A DNA stretch of 34,717 bases from Prevotella sp. (GTDB lineage Bacteria; Bacteroidota; Bacteroidia; Bacteroidales; Bacteroidaceae): contig JAEETD010000024.1 of the NCBI GenBank assembly GCA_016290175.1, positions 1-34,717 on the forward strand. The letters are read 5' to 3'. The notes beneath the pieces are model-generated. The model did no database searches, had not been told where the DNA came from, and saw only the letters and a program-made list of their open reading frames with translations. This document shows, piece by piece, positions 7,238 to 16,267 of the stretch. The position numbers and the translations under genes are program-made. Position 1 is the first letter of the stretch. The number at the start of each line of letters is the position of its first letter.

Positions 7238-9424
7238 TTACATGAAGGCGACTGTGAGTCCTGCCATCACGATGCTCACCATCGACATGAGCTTGATGAG
7301 GATGTTCAGTGAAGGACCGGATGTATCCTTGAACGGGTCACCAACGGTATCGCCCACGATACATGCCTTGTGGGCAAACGAACCCTTGCCTCCGAAGGCT
7401 CCTTCTTCGATATTCTTCTTGGCATTATCCCAGGCACCGCCCGCATTGGCCATGAACACAGCCAGCGTAAAGCCGCCTGCCAGACCACCTACCAGCAATC
7501 CTAAGACACCAGCCACACCCAGTACACAACCCACTACGATGGGGATGATGATAGCCAGAACCGACGGGATGATCATCTCGTGCTGGGCAGCACGGGTAGA
7601 GATCTCCACACAACGGCCATAGTCGGGAGTACCAGTTCCCTCGAGGATACCAGCAATCTCCCTGAACTGGCGACGCACCTCCTGAACCATCTTCTCAGCA
7701 GCGCGGCCTACTGCCTCCATCGTCATACCACAGAACAGGAAGGCTGCCATTGCACCGATGAAGGCACCTACGAGCACCTTGGGGTTCATCAGGTTTACCT
7801 GGAAGTAGTTCATGAAATCCGGGATGTTGGCATCGGCTGCAGAGATGAGGTCACCTTTCACGTTGTTCATCATCACATCAGCGCGAGCCATTGCAATCTT
7901 GATCTCTTCGATATAGGATGCCAGCAGTGCCAGAGCCGTGAGGGCAGCAGAACCGATGGCGAATCCCTTACCTGTAGCAGCTGTGGTGTTGCCAAGAGCA
8001 TCGAGGGCATCCGTACGGTGACGTACTTCCTCGCCCAACTGCGACATCTCAGCGTTACCACCTGCATTATCGGCAATGGGGCCGTAGGCGTCGGTGGCCA
8101 GAGTAATGCCCAGTGTAGAGAGCATACCTACAGCAGCAATACCGATGCCATAGAGGCCGTGCGACAGACTCTCAGAAGTCATAGAGAGATCGAAGCCGTT
8201 AGCACACAGGTAGCTGAGCATGATGGCCACACCGATGGTAATCACAGGCACACATGTAGAAATCATTCCTGTACCAATACCTTTGATAATAACGGTAGCG
8301 GCACCAGTCTGTCCAGCCTCAGAAATCTTCTGTGTCGGCTTGTACGAATGAGAGGTGTAGTATTCTGTTGCCTGTCCGATAATCACGCCAGCAGCCAGAC
8401 CCGAGATCACAGAGAACGAGAGACCCAGCCAGTTTTCGATACCCAGGAAATAGAGGATTCCGAAGGTGGCAATGGCGATGAGCACAGCACTCACGTTGGT
8501 TCCGAGTGAGAGCGAGCGGAGCAGATCCTTCATGGTGGCGCCTTCCTTTGTACGGACGAGGAAGATACCTAAGAGTGACAGGAATACGCCCACAGCTGCA
8601 ATCAGCATAGGAGCAATGACAGCCTTGAGCTGGATGTCAAGACCAGCCACACCGAAGGCGGCAGCGCCCAGAGCTGCTGTAGACAGTACTGAGCCACAAT
8701 AGCTCTCATAGAGGTCGGCACCCATACCGGCAACGTCACCAACGTTGTCGCCCACGTTATCGGCGATGGTAGCGGGGTTGCGCGGATCATCCTCAGGAAT
8801 ATCGGCCTCCACCTTGCCTACGATATCAGCGCCTACGTCGGCTGCCTTTGTGTAGATACCACCACCAACACGGGCGAAGAGGGCCTGTGTAGAGGCACCC
8901 ATACCGAAGGTCAGCATGGTGGTAGTGATGGAGATGAGCCCATCCTGATCAAAGTGGTTCAGGATCACGAACCAGATAGCGATATCGAGCAGACCTAAGC
9001 CTACTACGGTGAGGCCCATCACAGCACCCGAGCGGAATGCGATTTTCAGACCTGCATCGAGACTCTCACGTGCTGCATTGGCGGTACGTGCAGAAGCATA
9101 GGTGGCAGTCTTCATACCAAAGAAACCAGCCAGACCAGAGAAGAATCCTCCTGTGAGGAAGGCGAAAGGAACCCAGGGGTTTTGTACGTTGATGCCATAC
9201 GCCATGAAGGCGAAGAGGGCGCAGAGCACGACGAATACGATACCTACCACCTTGTACTGCTGTTTGAGGTAGGCCATTGCACCATTACGTACATAGAGAG
9301 CAATCTCTTTCATGCGGGGTGTACCTTCATCTGCTGCCATCATCTGGCGGAAGAAGATGTACGCCATGCTTAATGCCACAATCGAAGCGACGGGCACAAG
9401 CCAGAATACTGAGGGAATGTTCAT
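7238..9424 (-). CDS. hppA: Ion-pumping membrane pyrophosphatase
   Basis: The 728-residue, multi-spanning membrane protein couples hydrolysis of pyrophosphate to export of protons and/or sodium ions across the inner membrane. The family signature DNVGDNVGDVAGMGADLYES (from about residue 221) and the C-terminal KACIVGDTVGDPFKDTSGP pyrophosphate/Mg site are intact. The segment GNTTAATGKG has alanine where potassium-independent enzymes have lysine, so this should be the potassium-dependent type. Whether it pumps sodium, protons or both I cannot decide. It lies 37 bp downstream of an unknown acidic protein and probably shares its transcript. Confidence 0.96.
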   Translation of the reverse strand: MNIPSVFWLVPVASIVALSMAYIFFRQMMAADEGTPRMKEIALYVRNGAMAYLKQQYKVVGIVFVVLCALFAFMAYGINVQNPWVPFAFLTGGFFSGLAGFFGMKTATYASARTANAARESLDAGLKIAFRSGAVMGLTVVGLGLLDIAIWFVILNHFDQDGLISITTTMLTFGMGASTQALFARVGGGIYTKAADVGADIVGKVEADIPEDDPRNPATIADNVGDNVGDVAGMGADLYESYCGSVLSTAALGAAAFGVAGLDIQLKAVIAPMLIAAVGVFLSLLGIFLVRTKEGATMKDLLRSLSLGTNVSAVLIAIATFGILYFLGIENWLGLSFSVISGLAAGVIIGQATEYYTSHSYKPTQKISEAGQTGAATVIIKGIGTGMISTCVPVITIGVAIMLSYLCANGFDLSMTSESLSHGLYGIGIAAVGMLSTLGITLATDAYGPIADNAGGNAEMSQLGEEVRHRTDALDALGNTTAATGKGFAIGSAALTALALLASYIEEIKIAMARADVMMNNVKGDLISAADANIPDFMNYFQVNLMNPKVLVGAFIGAMAAFLFCGMTMEAVGRAAEKMVQEVRRQFREIAGILEGTGTPDYGRCVEISTRAAQHEMIIPSVLAIIIPIVVGCVLGVAGVLGLLVGGLAGGFTLAVFMANAGGAWDNAKKNIEEGAFGGKGSFAHKACIVGDTVGDPFKDTSGPSLNILIKLMSMVSIVMAGLTVAFM

Positions 9425-9461
9425 GTTTGTGTTGAATTAATTTTGGTTTATAATGTGATGA

Positions 9462-10277
9462 TTATTCGTCTGCATAGTCTGACAGCTGTGCGGCCTCATC
9501 ATCAGGATCATCGCCACCCAGGTCCATCATCGTTGAGTAGTTGTCCTCGGTGATCTGGTCGTCGTCGGGATCCTCGACAGTGTCGTCCTCGTCGTCATGG
9601 TTCTTGTAGTCATCCTGAACTTCGAAGTCCTCGTCATCGTTGGGCTCCTCTTCGTCCTCTGATCCGAACTTCATCTTTGGCTTCTCCTGCTCAGGCTTGA
9701 GCTTGGCAAAGATAGCCTCTACCCAGTTACCCTTCTCAATCTCAAGCACCTCAAAACCGTCGGCAACCTTTTTCTCATACATGCCGCCCTTCTTGTGTAA
9801 CCTGTCCTTGGGCAGGGTGGTCGTCGAGATGTCGAAGCCGCTCTGGATAATGTCCTGTATGGACTGTGCGAGAGAGTCCCAACCGCCTCCGAAATTGCGC
9901 TCTATCACCTCCAGCAGTTTGTTGGCAGAGATGTGGCGGATATTCTCATATGTCAGGTCGGTCACGCGCAGGATGGGCTTCTTCTTGATACCCCATGAAA
10001 GCTTCTTGTCTTCAAGCTTCAGGGTGAAGACCTTGTATCCCTTCTTCTCGTAGGCTTTCTTCACGTTGTTGACATCTTCCTTGATATCGATAATCTCGAA
10101 AGCACTGCGTATCAGGTCAATGTAGTGACGAAGGTTCTCGCGGATATCCGCATCTTTGATTCCGGAATCAAGCATACGGAATATGTCGTTCTCCTGCACA
10201 TCCCATACAGAGCTTTTTGTAAGTGTCTTTAATGACACGACATTCGTGTCCTCAGTTTGTTGTTTTGTTTTTGCCAT
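9462..10277 (-). CDS. Unknown protein with very acidic C-terminal tail
   Basis: I do not recognise this 271-residue protein. The start is taken as the ATG at 10277 (MAKTKQQTEDTN); an upstream TTG at 10307 would lie at or before the predicted transcription start. Residues about 15-190 are a mixed alpha/beta soluble region with no signal peptide or membrane segment. The last 67 residues contain 33 Asp/Glu, an intrinsically disordered acidic tail like those of DNA mimics, histone-chaperone-like or metal-buffering proteins; none of these roles is shown. It precedes hppA by 37 bp, but a functional link is unproven. Confidence 0.75.
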   Translation of the reverse strand: MAKTKQQTEDTNVVSLKTLTKSSVWDVQENDIFRMLDSGIKDADIRENLRHYIDLIRSAFEIIDIKEDVNNVKKAYEKKGYKVFTLKLEDKKLSWGIKKKPILRVTDLTYENIRHISANKLLEVIERNFGGGWDSLAQSIQDIIQSGFDISTTTLPKDRLHKKGGMYEKKVADGFEVLEIEKGNWVEAIFAKLKPEQEKPKMKFGSEDEEEPNDDEDFEVQDDYKNHDDEDDTVEDPDDDQITEDNYSTMMDLGGDDPDDEAAQLSDYADE

Positions 10278-10304
10278 ATTAATCGTTATTTTGCTAATTT
10301 TCTG

Positions 10305-10335
10305 CAAATGTATAAACTTTATTTTTTATTCACAA
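10305..10335 (-). promoter_or_regulatory. Promoter of the acidic-tail gene
   Basis: Minus-strand TACATTTG at 10305-10312, with TTG about 20 bp upstream (10333-10335). The start point would be near 10299, which supports the ATG at 10277 as the true start and gives a leader of about 22 nt. Confidence 0.6.
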
Positions 10336-10351
10336 GTTTTTGGCCATTTTT

Positions 10352-10382
10352 TTTGTTCTTTTCGCATTTTATTGTAACTTTG
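10352..10382 (+). promoter_or_regulatory. Promoter of rarA
   Basis: TTTG (10352-10355), 19 bp and TAACTTTG (10375-10382). The start point would be near 10388, leaving a leader of only a few bases before the ATG at 10392. Confidence 0.75.
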
Positions 10383-10391
10383 CAATCAAAT

Positions 10392-11696
10392 ATGTCACAA
10401 CCACTGGCTGAAAGACTCCGTCCTCGTACGCTCGATGACTATATCGGGCAGCAGCATCTGGTAGGCGAGGGGGCCGTCCTGCGGAAAATGATCGATGCAG
10501 GACGGATTTCGTCGTTTATCCTTTGGGGTCCTCCTGGCGTAGGCAAGACGACGTTGGCGCAGATTATCGCCCATAGGCTAGAGACGCCTTTTTACACGCT
10601 CTCTGCTGTGACCAGTGGTGTGAAGGATGTGCGCGATGTGATTGAGAAGGCGCAGAAGGGACGTTTCTTCAACGAAGCATCGCCTATTCTCTTTATCGAC
10701 GAGATTCACCGTTTCTCCAAGTCACAGCAGGATTCCTTGTTGGGTGCCGTTGAGCGGGGTGTGGTTACGTTGATTGGCGCAACCACCGAGAACCCCTCCT
10801 TTGAAGTGATCCGTCCGCTGCTCTCCCGGTGTCAGCTTTATGTGCTCAAGTCGTTGGAGAAGGATGATTTGTTGCAGTTGCTCGATCGCGCCATTCATAC
10901 GGATGTCGTACTGAAGGAGAAAAACATTGAACTCAAGGAGACAGGCGCTCTCTTACGATTCAGTGGAGGAGATGCGCGAAAGTTGTTGAATATCCTGGAG
11001 CTTGTGGTTGAGTCAGAGTCTTCGGATTGCTCCGAAAACTCCGAGCGTTCCGAATCTCCCATCGTGATCACCGATGAACTGGTGAACCTTCGTCTGCAGC
11101 AGAATCCTTTGGCATACGACAAGGATGGTGAGATGCATTATGACATCATCTCGGCCTTCATCAAGTCCATCCGAGGTAGCGATCCGGATGCGGCCCTCTA
11201 TTGGCTTGCGAGAATGATTGAAGGAGGAGAAGACCCTGCGTTCATCGCCCGCAGACTGGTCATCTCTGCAGCAGAAGATATAGGCTTAGCCAATCCTAAT
11301 GCTTTGCTGTTGGCTAATGCAGCCTTCGATGCTGTCAACAAGATTGGCTGGCCTGAAGGCCGTATTCCTTTGGCGGAGGCCACTGTTTATCTGGCCACCT
11401 CGCCCAAGAGCAACAGTGCCTATCTTGGTATTGACGCAGCCCTCGAATTAGTACGTCGTACGGGTAATCAGCCCGTGCCGCTGCCCATCCGCAATGCACC
11501 TACGCAGCTGATGAAGGAATTAGGCTATCATGATGGCTATAAGTATCCTCACGATTATCCGGGTCATTTTACTCCTCAGCAATATCTGCCTGATGAGCTT
11601 GTCAATGAGCGTATCTGGCATGGACAACTTTCACCTGCTGAGGAGAAACTTGTGGAGCGGATGAAGAACTACTGGGGTGAGAGGTATGAAAAGTGA
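10392..11696 (+). CDS. rarA: Replication-associated recombination protein RarA (MgsA)
   Basis: The 434-residue AAA+ ATPase acts at stalled replication forks. Walker A is WGPPGVGKTT (about 45-54), Walker B is LFIDEIHRF, and the family C-terminal region is seen in RLQQNPLAYDKDGEMHYD and FIKSIRGSDPDAALYW. The start MSQPLAERLRP is chosen because the promoter lies just before it and conserved sequence begins there. A Ser/Glu-rich stretch (ESESSDCSENSERSES, about residues 206-221) at the end of the AAA+ lid is coded by TCCGAA-type repeats and looks like an inserted repeat tract. The 3' end overlaps an AGTGAAT tandem tract shared with the next gene's start region. Confidence 0.95.
   Translation: MSQPLAERLRPRTLDDYIGQQHLVGEGAVLRKMIDAGRISSFILWGPPGVGKTTLAQIIAHRLETPFYTLSAVTSGVKDVRDVIEKAQKGRFFNEASPILFIDEIHRFSKSQQDSLLGAVERGVVTLIGATTENPSFEVIRPLLSRCQLYVLKSLEKDDLLQLLDRAIHTDVVLKEKNIELKETGALLRFSGGDARKLLNILELVVESESSDCSENSERSESPIVITDELVNLRLQQNPLAYDKDGEMHYDIISAFIKSIRGSDPDAALYWLARMIEGGEDPAFIARRLVISAAEDIGLANPNALLLANAAFDAVNKIGWPEGRIPLAEATVYLATSPKSNSAYLGIDAALELVRRTGNQPVPLPIRNAPTQLMKELGYHDGYKYPHDYPGHFTPQQYLPDELVNERIWHGQLSPAEEKLVERMKNYWGERYEK
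11021..11056. repeat. TCCGAA-type repeats inside rarA
   Basis: TTCGGATTGCTCCGAA is an inverted repeat with 6-bp arms, followed by two more TCCGA copies. It codes for the Ser/Glu-rich stretch in RarA and keeps the frame. Confidence 0.5.
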
Positions 11697-11715
11697 ATAG
11701 TGAATAGTGAATAGT
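11692..11715. repeat. AGTGAAT tandem repeat at the rarA / TRIC gene border
   Basis: Three perfect copies of AGTGAAT plus AGT, covering the rarA stop codon (11694-11696) and ending just before the GTG start at 11717. The same heptamer occurs at 20094-20119 (reverse strand), 30880-30907 and 31513-31536. Confidence 0.85.
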
Positions 11716-11716
11716 T

Positions 11717-12340
11717 GTGGATCAGGATATCATTATATACATCATTGAATTGCTGGGTACTTTTGCCTTTGCCATCTCGGGTATCCGTCATGCTGCAGCT
11801 AAGCATTTCGACTGGTTTGGCGGTTATGTCTGTGGTATCGCTGTCGCCATAGGCGGTGGTACTATCCGCGATGTCATGTTGGGCACTACACCTTTCTGGA
11901 TGACCACGCCCATATATATGATCTGTACGGCTGTGGCACTGATGACGGTAGTGTTGTTTGGTAAGTGGATGGAACCCTTGAAGAACGCCTGGTTCGTGTT
12001 TGACACTTTGGGCCTGGCTTTGTTCACCATCGCTGGTATCCAGAAGAGTCTGCTTTTCGGACAGCCGTTCTGGGTTGCCATTATCATGGGATGCATCACG
12101 GGTTCTGCCGGTGGTGTTATCCGTGATGTGCTTCTTAACAACGAACCTGTCATCTTCCATAAAGAAATCTATGCGATGGCCTGTGTATTAGGTGGTGTGG
12201 TCTACTGGGGACTTGCAGAATCAGGGCTGCCTGTTGAGTGGTGCGCTGTAACCAGCTTTATCGTTACCTGTCTCATCCGCTTCCTTGCCGTCCGTTACCA
12301 TATCTCTTTGCCCGTCTTAACAGAAAAGAAATATGAATAA
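11717..12340 (+). CDS. TRIC-family (UPF0126) membrane channel protein
   Basis: The 207-residue inner-membrane protein has about seven hydrophobic helices in two repeated halves, each with the family motif GGGTIRDV (about residues 48-55) or GGVIRDV (about 135-141). Prokaryotic TRIC proteins form trimeric potassium-type cation channels; older annotation calls them UPF0126 or YadS. The start is GTG at 11717, because no in-frame ATG lies between the rarA stop and this point. The stop overlaps the start of the next gene by 8 bases. Cotranscription with rarA is likely. Confidence 0.88.
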   Translation: MDQDIIIYIIELLGTFAFAISGIRHAAAKHFDWFGGYVCGIAVAIGGGTIRDVMLGTTPFWMTTPIYMICTAVALMTVVLFGKWMEPLKNAWFVFDTLGLALFTIAGIQKSLLFGQPFWVAIIMGCITGSAGGVIRDVLLNNEPVIFHKEIYAMACVLGGVVYWGLAESGLPVEWCAVTSFIVTCLIRFLAVRYHISLPVLTEKKYE

Positions 12341-13208
12341 GAGAATAATCATTTTGGTCATGGGGGTGATCATGCTTGGTCTTTGGACTGCATGTGACAA
12401 CAAGACGAAGAGTAGTGACAAGCACTCTGAGACATATATCAGACAACGTGTCGATACGATCTATAGCTATGTTGACCAATGTCTTGTGAATATCGATAGC
12501 CTCTTCTGTTCCCAGCGCTATTACGCACTTCAGCAGCAGGCTTTGCAGTTGAGCGAAGAGACAGGATTCGTGTGCCTGGATTATGACCATTGGATTATGG
12601 GGCAGGACAGATCTCCTGAATGGACCTACGAGGCAAAGAAGATTGACAATATCACTGATTCAACGGCTGTTGTGGAAATGGATATCCGTAACTTCGGGAA
12701 GCATACCACCGTGACTTTGGAACTGAGGTTTGAGCGTGGTGATTGGTTCGTGGATGATTTTGTGAGCAGTTCTGACGATGTGGCTGACAAGCAGAATAAA
12801 TACTCGGAAATAAAGGTGATGGAGAACTTTATCAAAGAGCAGTTGGACGTTCGTGAGAAGGGCAAAGTGTTCACAGGTTATTGGGGCTGGGTGTATGAAG
12901 ATTGCCCGGAGTTGCTGTTGCGCCTGGTAATGACAGATAATGGTCTTGAGTGTACGGAGTGTACGATTTACCGTCTGTACAGTTTTCACAACGTGAAGGT
13001 ATCCTTTGATGGCGACTATCTCTGTTTGGAGGACTATACGGAGGAAGACGGGAAGATACGTCTGAAGCTTAAGCTCGACGATATTGGTGACTTGACGGGC
13101 GAGGCCTACGTCGAACACCGTTACATCAGGGATTTCTACGAGGGCACTATCACCCTGCGCAAGGACTTCTTCTATTATCGCGATATGCCTAACGCCGTTT
13201 CTCAGTGA
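12333..13208 (+). CDS. Predicted lipoprotein of unknown function
   Basis: The 291-residue protein starts with a lipoprotein signal peptide: basic MNKR, a hydrophobic core, and Cys21 in LWTAC (Trp at -3 is unusual). Residues about 35-145 resemble small secreted DUF3828-like domains (YAL, DYDHWIMGQD, DFGDW-type WFVDDF), but the match is only impressionistic. The second half, with a GYWGWVYEDCPELLLRL segment, is unknown to me. The start overlaps the TRIC gene stop by 8 bases, which suggests translational coupling. Its 3' end overlaps the convergent fbp gene by 20 bp. It probably sits in the outer or inner membrane facing the periplasm. Confidence 0.75.
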   Translation: MNKRIIILVMGVIMLGLWTACDNKTKSSDKHSETYIRQRVDTIYSYVDQCLVNIDSLFCSQRYYALQQQALQLSEETGFVCLDYDHWIMGQDRSPEWTYEAKKIDNITDSTAVVEMDIRNFGKHTTVTLELRFERGDWFVDDFVSSSDDVADKQNKYSEIKVMENFIKEQLDVREKGKVFTGYWGWVYEDCPELLLRLVMTDNGLECTECTIYRLYSFHNVKVSFDGDYLCLEDYTEEDGKIRLKLKLDDIGDLTGEAYVEHRYIRDFYEGTITLRKDFFYYRDMPNAVSQ

Positions 13209-15198
13209 TGATGCCGTGACGATAGGCATAAAGCAGTTCCTTAAGATCGCTTACCTGGGCACGTAGCTCTTCACCCTTATCAGTATCTGCGACAAGAATG
13301 CGATGTGCTGACATCTCCACAATCTGTTTGGTTGATTTGATATCTGTCTCGCGGACAATGGCATCACGCGCTGAGGTGAACGGCTCATGCTGCACCAGCT
13401 GGAAACCTCGTGAGTGATAGACCAGCGTGTAGCCGGCGATGCCCGTCTCATTGTGATAGGCCTCAGAGAAACCTCCATCAATCACCATCAGCCTACCTCC
13501 TGCCTTGATGGGATTCTCACCCTTCGAAGCATGCACAGGTACGTGGCCGTTGATAATATGACGGTTTTCACCTTTTACCTCGAAAGCATCGAGAATACGG
13601 TCGCAAACCTCCTCGGAATTACGCAGCTTGAAATAGTTGCCCTTCTCTTCCTTGAAGGTTTCCTCATCCTTAAGGAAGTAACGTTCAAAGGTGGCCATCT
13701 TCGATTTGTCGAAGAGAGGAGAATCCTTACCGCACCAAAGATAGAGGAAATAATCGCGGGCATACTCTCGCGGATACTCTTCAGGGGCAGAAGTGAGTTC
13801 ACCACTGGCGCTATTGGTCTGGAAGGCAGCCCGGATCAGCATGCCGATATTGTGCATCAGGTCTTTGCCTGAGTATTTCTTTCCGGGATAGATCTCCAAC
13901 TCTTTCAGGGTACCGTCATCGTTTAAGGGAATCGATGCATGGAAGAGCAGGTTAGAGTTATGGATGGCGTACATGCAACCATGGGAGAGCATCGTGCGGA
14001 TGTGCTTATGGAGTTTCTCTGAGATTCGGAAGGAGTGGTGGAGTTTCTGCATGAGCAGTGTCTCCTCATCGGTGAGGGCATTGGGTGCTTTGGGGTCGAC
14101 AGTTGGAAAGTGGCATGAACCCATCTCATAGGTCTTTCCGTTGAGTTCGCAGATGCCTTTCTCATAATCCACATGTTCGAAGAGACAACGGTCTTCCATC
14201 TGCCACTCAGGATGACGTTTGAAGATCTGGGCTTCCGTCTTGAACTGTAATACGGCAATGGCCTTGTGCATCTTAGCTGTCAGTTGGCGCGTCTTCTCGT
14301 CCATCTCGTTGCCGGGAAGCAGACGAGGGATGAATTCTTCGCAAGGGTCATCACCATAGACTTCGAGGGCAAAAGTGGCCAAAGGCACGAGATTGATGCC
14401 ATACTCCTCGATGGTGCTCAGGTTGGCATAACGCAGACAAAGGCGCAGCACATTGCAGATGCAGGCGTCGTTGCCCGCTGAGGCGCCCATCCATAAGATA
14501 TCGTGATTTCCCCATTGGATGTCCCACGAGTGATATTGCCTCAGGGTGTCCATGATCTTGTGGGCACCGGAACCTCGATCATAGATGTCACCGAGGATAT
14601 GCAGTTGGTCGATGGCCAGACGCTGGATCACATTACAGATAGCGCAGATGAAATCGTCGGCTCGTCCCGTTGAGATGATGGTGTTCACAATGACTGCTAC
14701 ATAAGCAGCCTTGTCGATATCGTCGGTACGCTCATGGAGCAACTCTTCGATGATATACGAGAAATCTTCTGGCAGCGATTTGCGCACCTTCGAGCGGGTG
14801 TATTTCGAGGATACATCGCGACAGACACGGACCAGCTGATGGATAGTAATGCGATACCAGTCGTCGAGGTCTGTCTCCTGTGCCTTTATCAGCTCAAGTT
14901 TCTCTTCAGGATAGTAGATGAGTGTACATAGTTCTTTCTTCTCGGACTCACGGATGGTGTTGCCGAAGAGTTCGTTCACTTTTCGCTTGATATTGCCAGA
15001 GGCATTCTTCAGCACATGCTGGAAGGCCTCACTCTCGCCGTGAAGGTCGGCCAGAAAATGTTCCGTACCCTTGGGTAGGTTCATGATAGCCTCGAGATTG
15101 ATGATTTCCTTAGCCGCATCGGCGATTGTTGGAAACGACTGCGACAGCAACTGCAGATAGTGCTTGTCAGATTCGTTGTAGTGGTGGTTAGATGTCAT
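13189..15198 (-). CDS. fbp: Fructose-1,6-bisphosphatase class III
   Basis: The 669-residue protein is a full-length class III FBPase, the Firmicutes/Bacteroidetes type related to metallophosphatases. It converts fructose-1,6-bisphosphate to fructose-6-phosphate in gluconeogenesis. Metallophosphatase motifs are present: FLADLHGESEAF (about 48-59), HILGDIYDRG, WGNHDILWMG and NGHVPVHASKGENP. The start codon overlaps the stop of the upstream glycosyltransferase-like gene in ATGA, so translation is probably coupled. It is the last gene of a long minus-strand run and ends inside the convergent lipoprotein gene, with no visible terminator of its own. Confidence 0.96.
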   Translation of the reverse strand: MTSNHHYNESDKHYLQLLSQSFPTIADAAKEIINLEAIMNLPKGTEHFLADLHGESEAFQHVLKNASGNIKRKVNELFGNTIRESEKKELCTLIYYPEEKLELIKAQETDLDDWYRITIHQLVRVCRDVSSKYTRSKVRKSLPEDFSYIIEELLHERTDDIDKAAYVAVIVNTIISTGRADDFICAICNVIQRLAIDQLHILGDIYDRGSGAHKIMDTLRQYHSWDIQWGNHDILWMGASAGNDACICNVLRLCLRYANLSTIEEYGINLVPLATFALEVYGDDPCEEFIPRLLPGNEMDEKTRQLTAKMHKAIAVLQFKTEAQIFKRHPEWQMEDRCLFEHVDYEKGICELNGKTYEMGSCHFPTVDPKAPNALTDEETLLMQKLHHSFRISEKLHKHIRTMLSHGCMYAIHNSNLLFHASIPLNDDGTLKELEIYPGKKYSGKDLMHNIGMLIRAAFQTNSASGELTSAPEEYPREYARDYFLYLWCGKDSPLFDKSKMATFERYFLKDEETFKEEKGNYFKLRNSEEVCDRILDAFEVKGENRHIINGHVPVHASKGENPIKAGGRLMVIDGGFSEAYHNETGIAGYTLVYHSRGFQLVQHEPFTSARDAIVRETDIKSTKQIVEMSAHRILVADTDKGEELRAQVSDLKELLYAYRHGIITEKRR

Positions 15199-16265
15199 AT
15201 CTTCAGGTGATTTGTAATACTTTCACGAATATTCTGGGTTCCTCGGTCGTCGAGGGGATCGATGGGCATATAGCCTTCGTCGAGGAGTGTCTGCTCATGG
15301 AGCACCGTCATCAGACGACTGGCGAACTTAGTAAGTTTCTTCTCTTCAAGGGCCTCCTGCAGGAAATCGTCGTTGACTGTGTCGCGATATAGTTCACGGG
15401 TCAGTTCGATGAGGTGAAGCAGGAGCGGCTGCTTTTCTATTTGACGGATCATACGTATAAGATAGTCGGTCTCGTCGCCTTTGTATTCGCCAATCAGTTT
15501 CTTGATGGACTGCGGACGCTGGTAACTCTCAGGGAAGTAGGCAGGCAGATGCTCTGTATCGAGGCTGAGGGCGGAGAGGCCGAGGATGTTGATGCCGTAG
15601 TCAACATAGTTACGGATGTTCTGGTGTTCTGCGTAGATGAGCATGCGTCGCCAGTCGATATCCTCAGGAGCGGTGAGATCCACCCAGCGCTGATCGCCTA
15701 AGGTGCCTGCTTTCAGGATAGTTGCCATCAGTTGTTGTGTACTGTCGTTCATCTGTTCGAGTACATTGGAATCGAGGACTTTCTGATAGACATTAAATGT
15801 CTGTGTGCACATTTTCTCACGTGTGGTGCTGTTGGTGATAACCGCATTGTGGATGACCTCGATGCGCGGATTCCATTTCAGCTGCACCAGATACTGCTGT
15901 TCCATCTTACCAAAGGCGATAAGCGCATAGGCCTTCTCTACAAAAGGCTTCTGCCAGAGGACGGTCTTGTGGAATTTCTCCTGGAAGGGCTTTTCTTCAA
16001 ACACCCAAGGTTCCAGCTGACCGTGAGGTGAGAGTACAATTCTAGCTCCTTGCTTGCTGGCGAAGTTGCCTGCGTTGACAATGCCGTATAGCCAGCAGCC
16101 ATGACAATGTACGATGTCTGGCTTGAAGGTTTTGAATACACCCTTGAAATCAGTGAGATTGCTCACCGCCTGCACCTCAGCACTGAATTGCATACCTTCC
16201 ATGAGTTGGGTGACGTGTTGCGCCACCAACTCATCTGTTTTTGGATAGACATGCAGGATCTTCAT
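15195..16265 (-). CDS. GT4-like glycosyltransferase N-domain with unknown C-terminal half
   Basis: Residues 1 to about 150 match the acceptor-binding N-terminal domain of GT-B (GT4) glycosyltransferases: MKILHVYPKT, DIVHCHGCWLYG, LSPHGQLEPW, and IEVIHNAV at about 137-144, where the second domain normally starts. The second Rossmann domain, with the E-x7-E nucleotide-sugar site, is missing. Instead residues about 160-356 are a charged, mostly helical region that I do not recognise. The frame is intact, so this is not a simple frameshift. It sits between a GT2 gene (2-base gap) and fbp (4-base overlap). It may be inactive, or may work with the GT2 partner; both are guesses. Confidence 0.7.
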   Translation of the reverse strand: MKILHVYPKTDELVAQHVTQLMEGMQFSAEVQAVSNLTDFKGVFKTFKPDIVHCHGCWLYGIVNAGNFASKQGARIVLSPHGQLEPWVFEEKPFQEKFHKTVLWQKPFVEKAYALIAFGKMEQQYLVQLKWNPRIEVIHNAVITNSTTREKMCTQTFNVYQKVLDSNVLEQMNDSTQQLMATILKAGTLGDQRWVDLTAPEDIDWRRMLIYAEHQNIRNYVDYGINILGLSALSLDTEHLPAYFPESYQRPQSIKKLIGEYKGDETDYLIRMIRQIEKQPLLLHLIELTRELYRDTVNDDFLQEALEEKKLTKFASRLMTVLHEQTLLDEGYMPIDPLDDRGTQNIRESITNHLKI

Positions 16266-16267
16266 AT

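Noticed and set aside
10278..10307. Upstream TTG start (10 extra residues) for the acidic-tail protein.
   Set aside because: The TTG is part of the promoter -7 box region, so it would not be on the mRNA.
15195..16265. GT4-like gene as a frameshifted full-length glycosyltransferase.
   Set aside because: The frame is open to the overlapping stop/start with fbp, and I found no donor-domain motifs in the other frames of this stretch.
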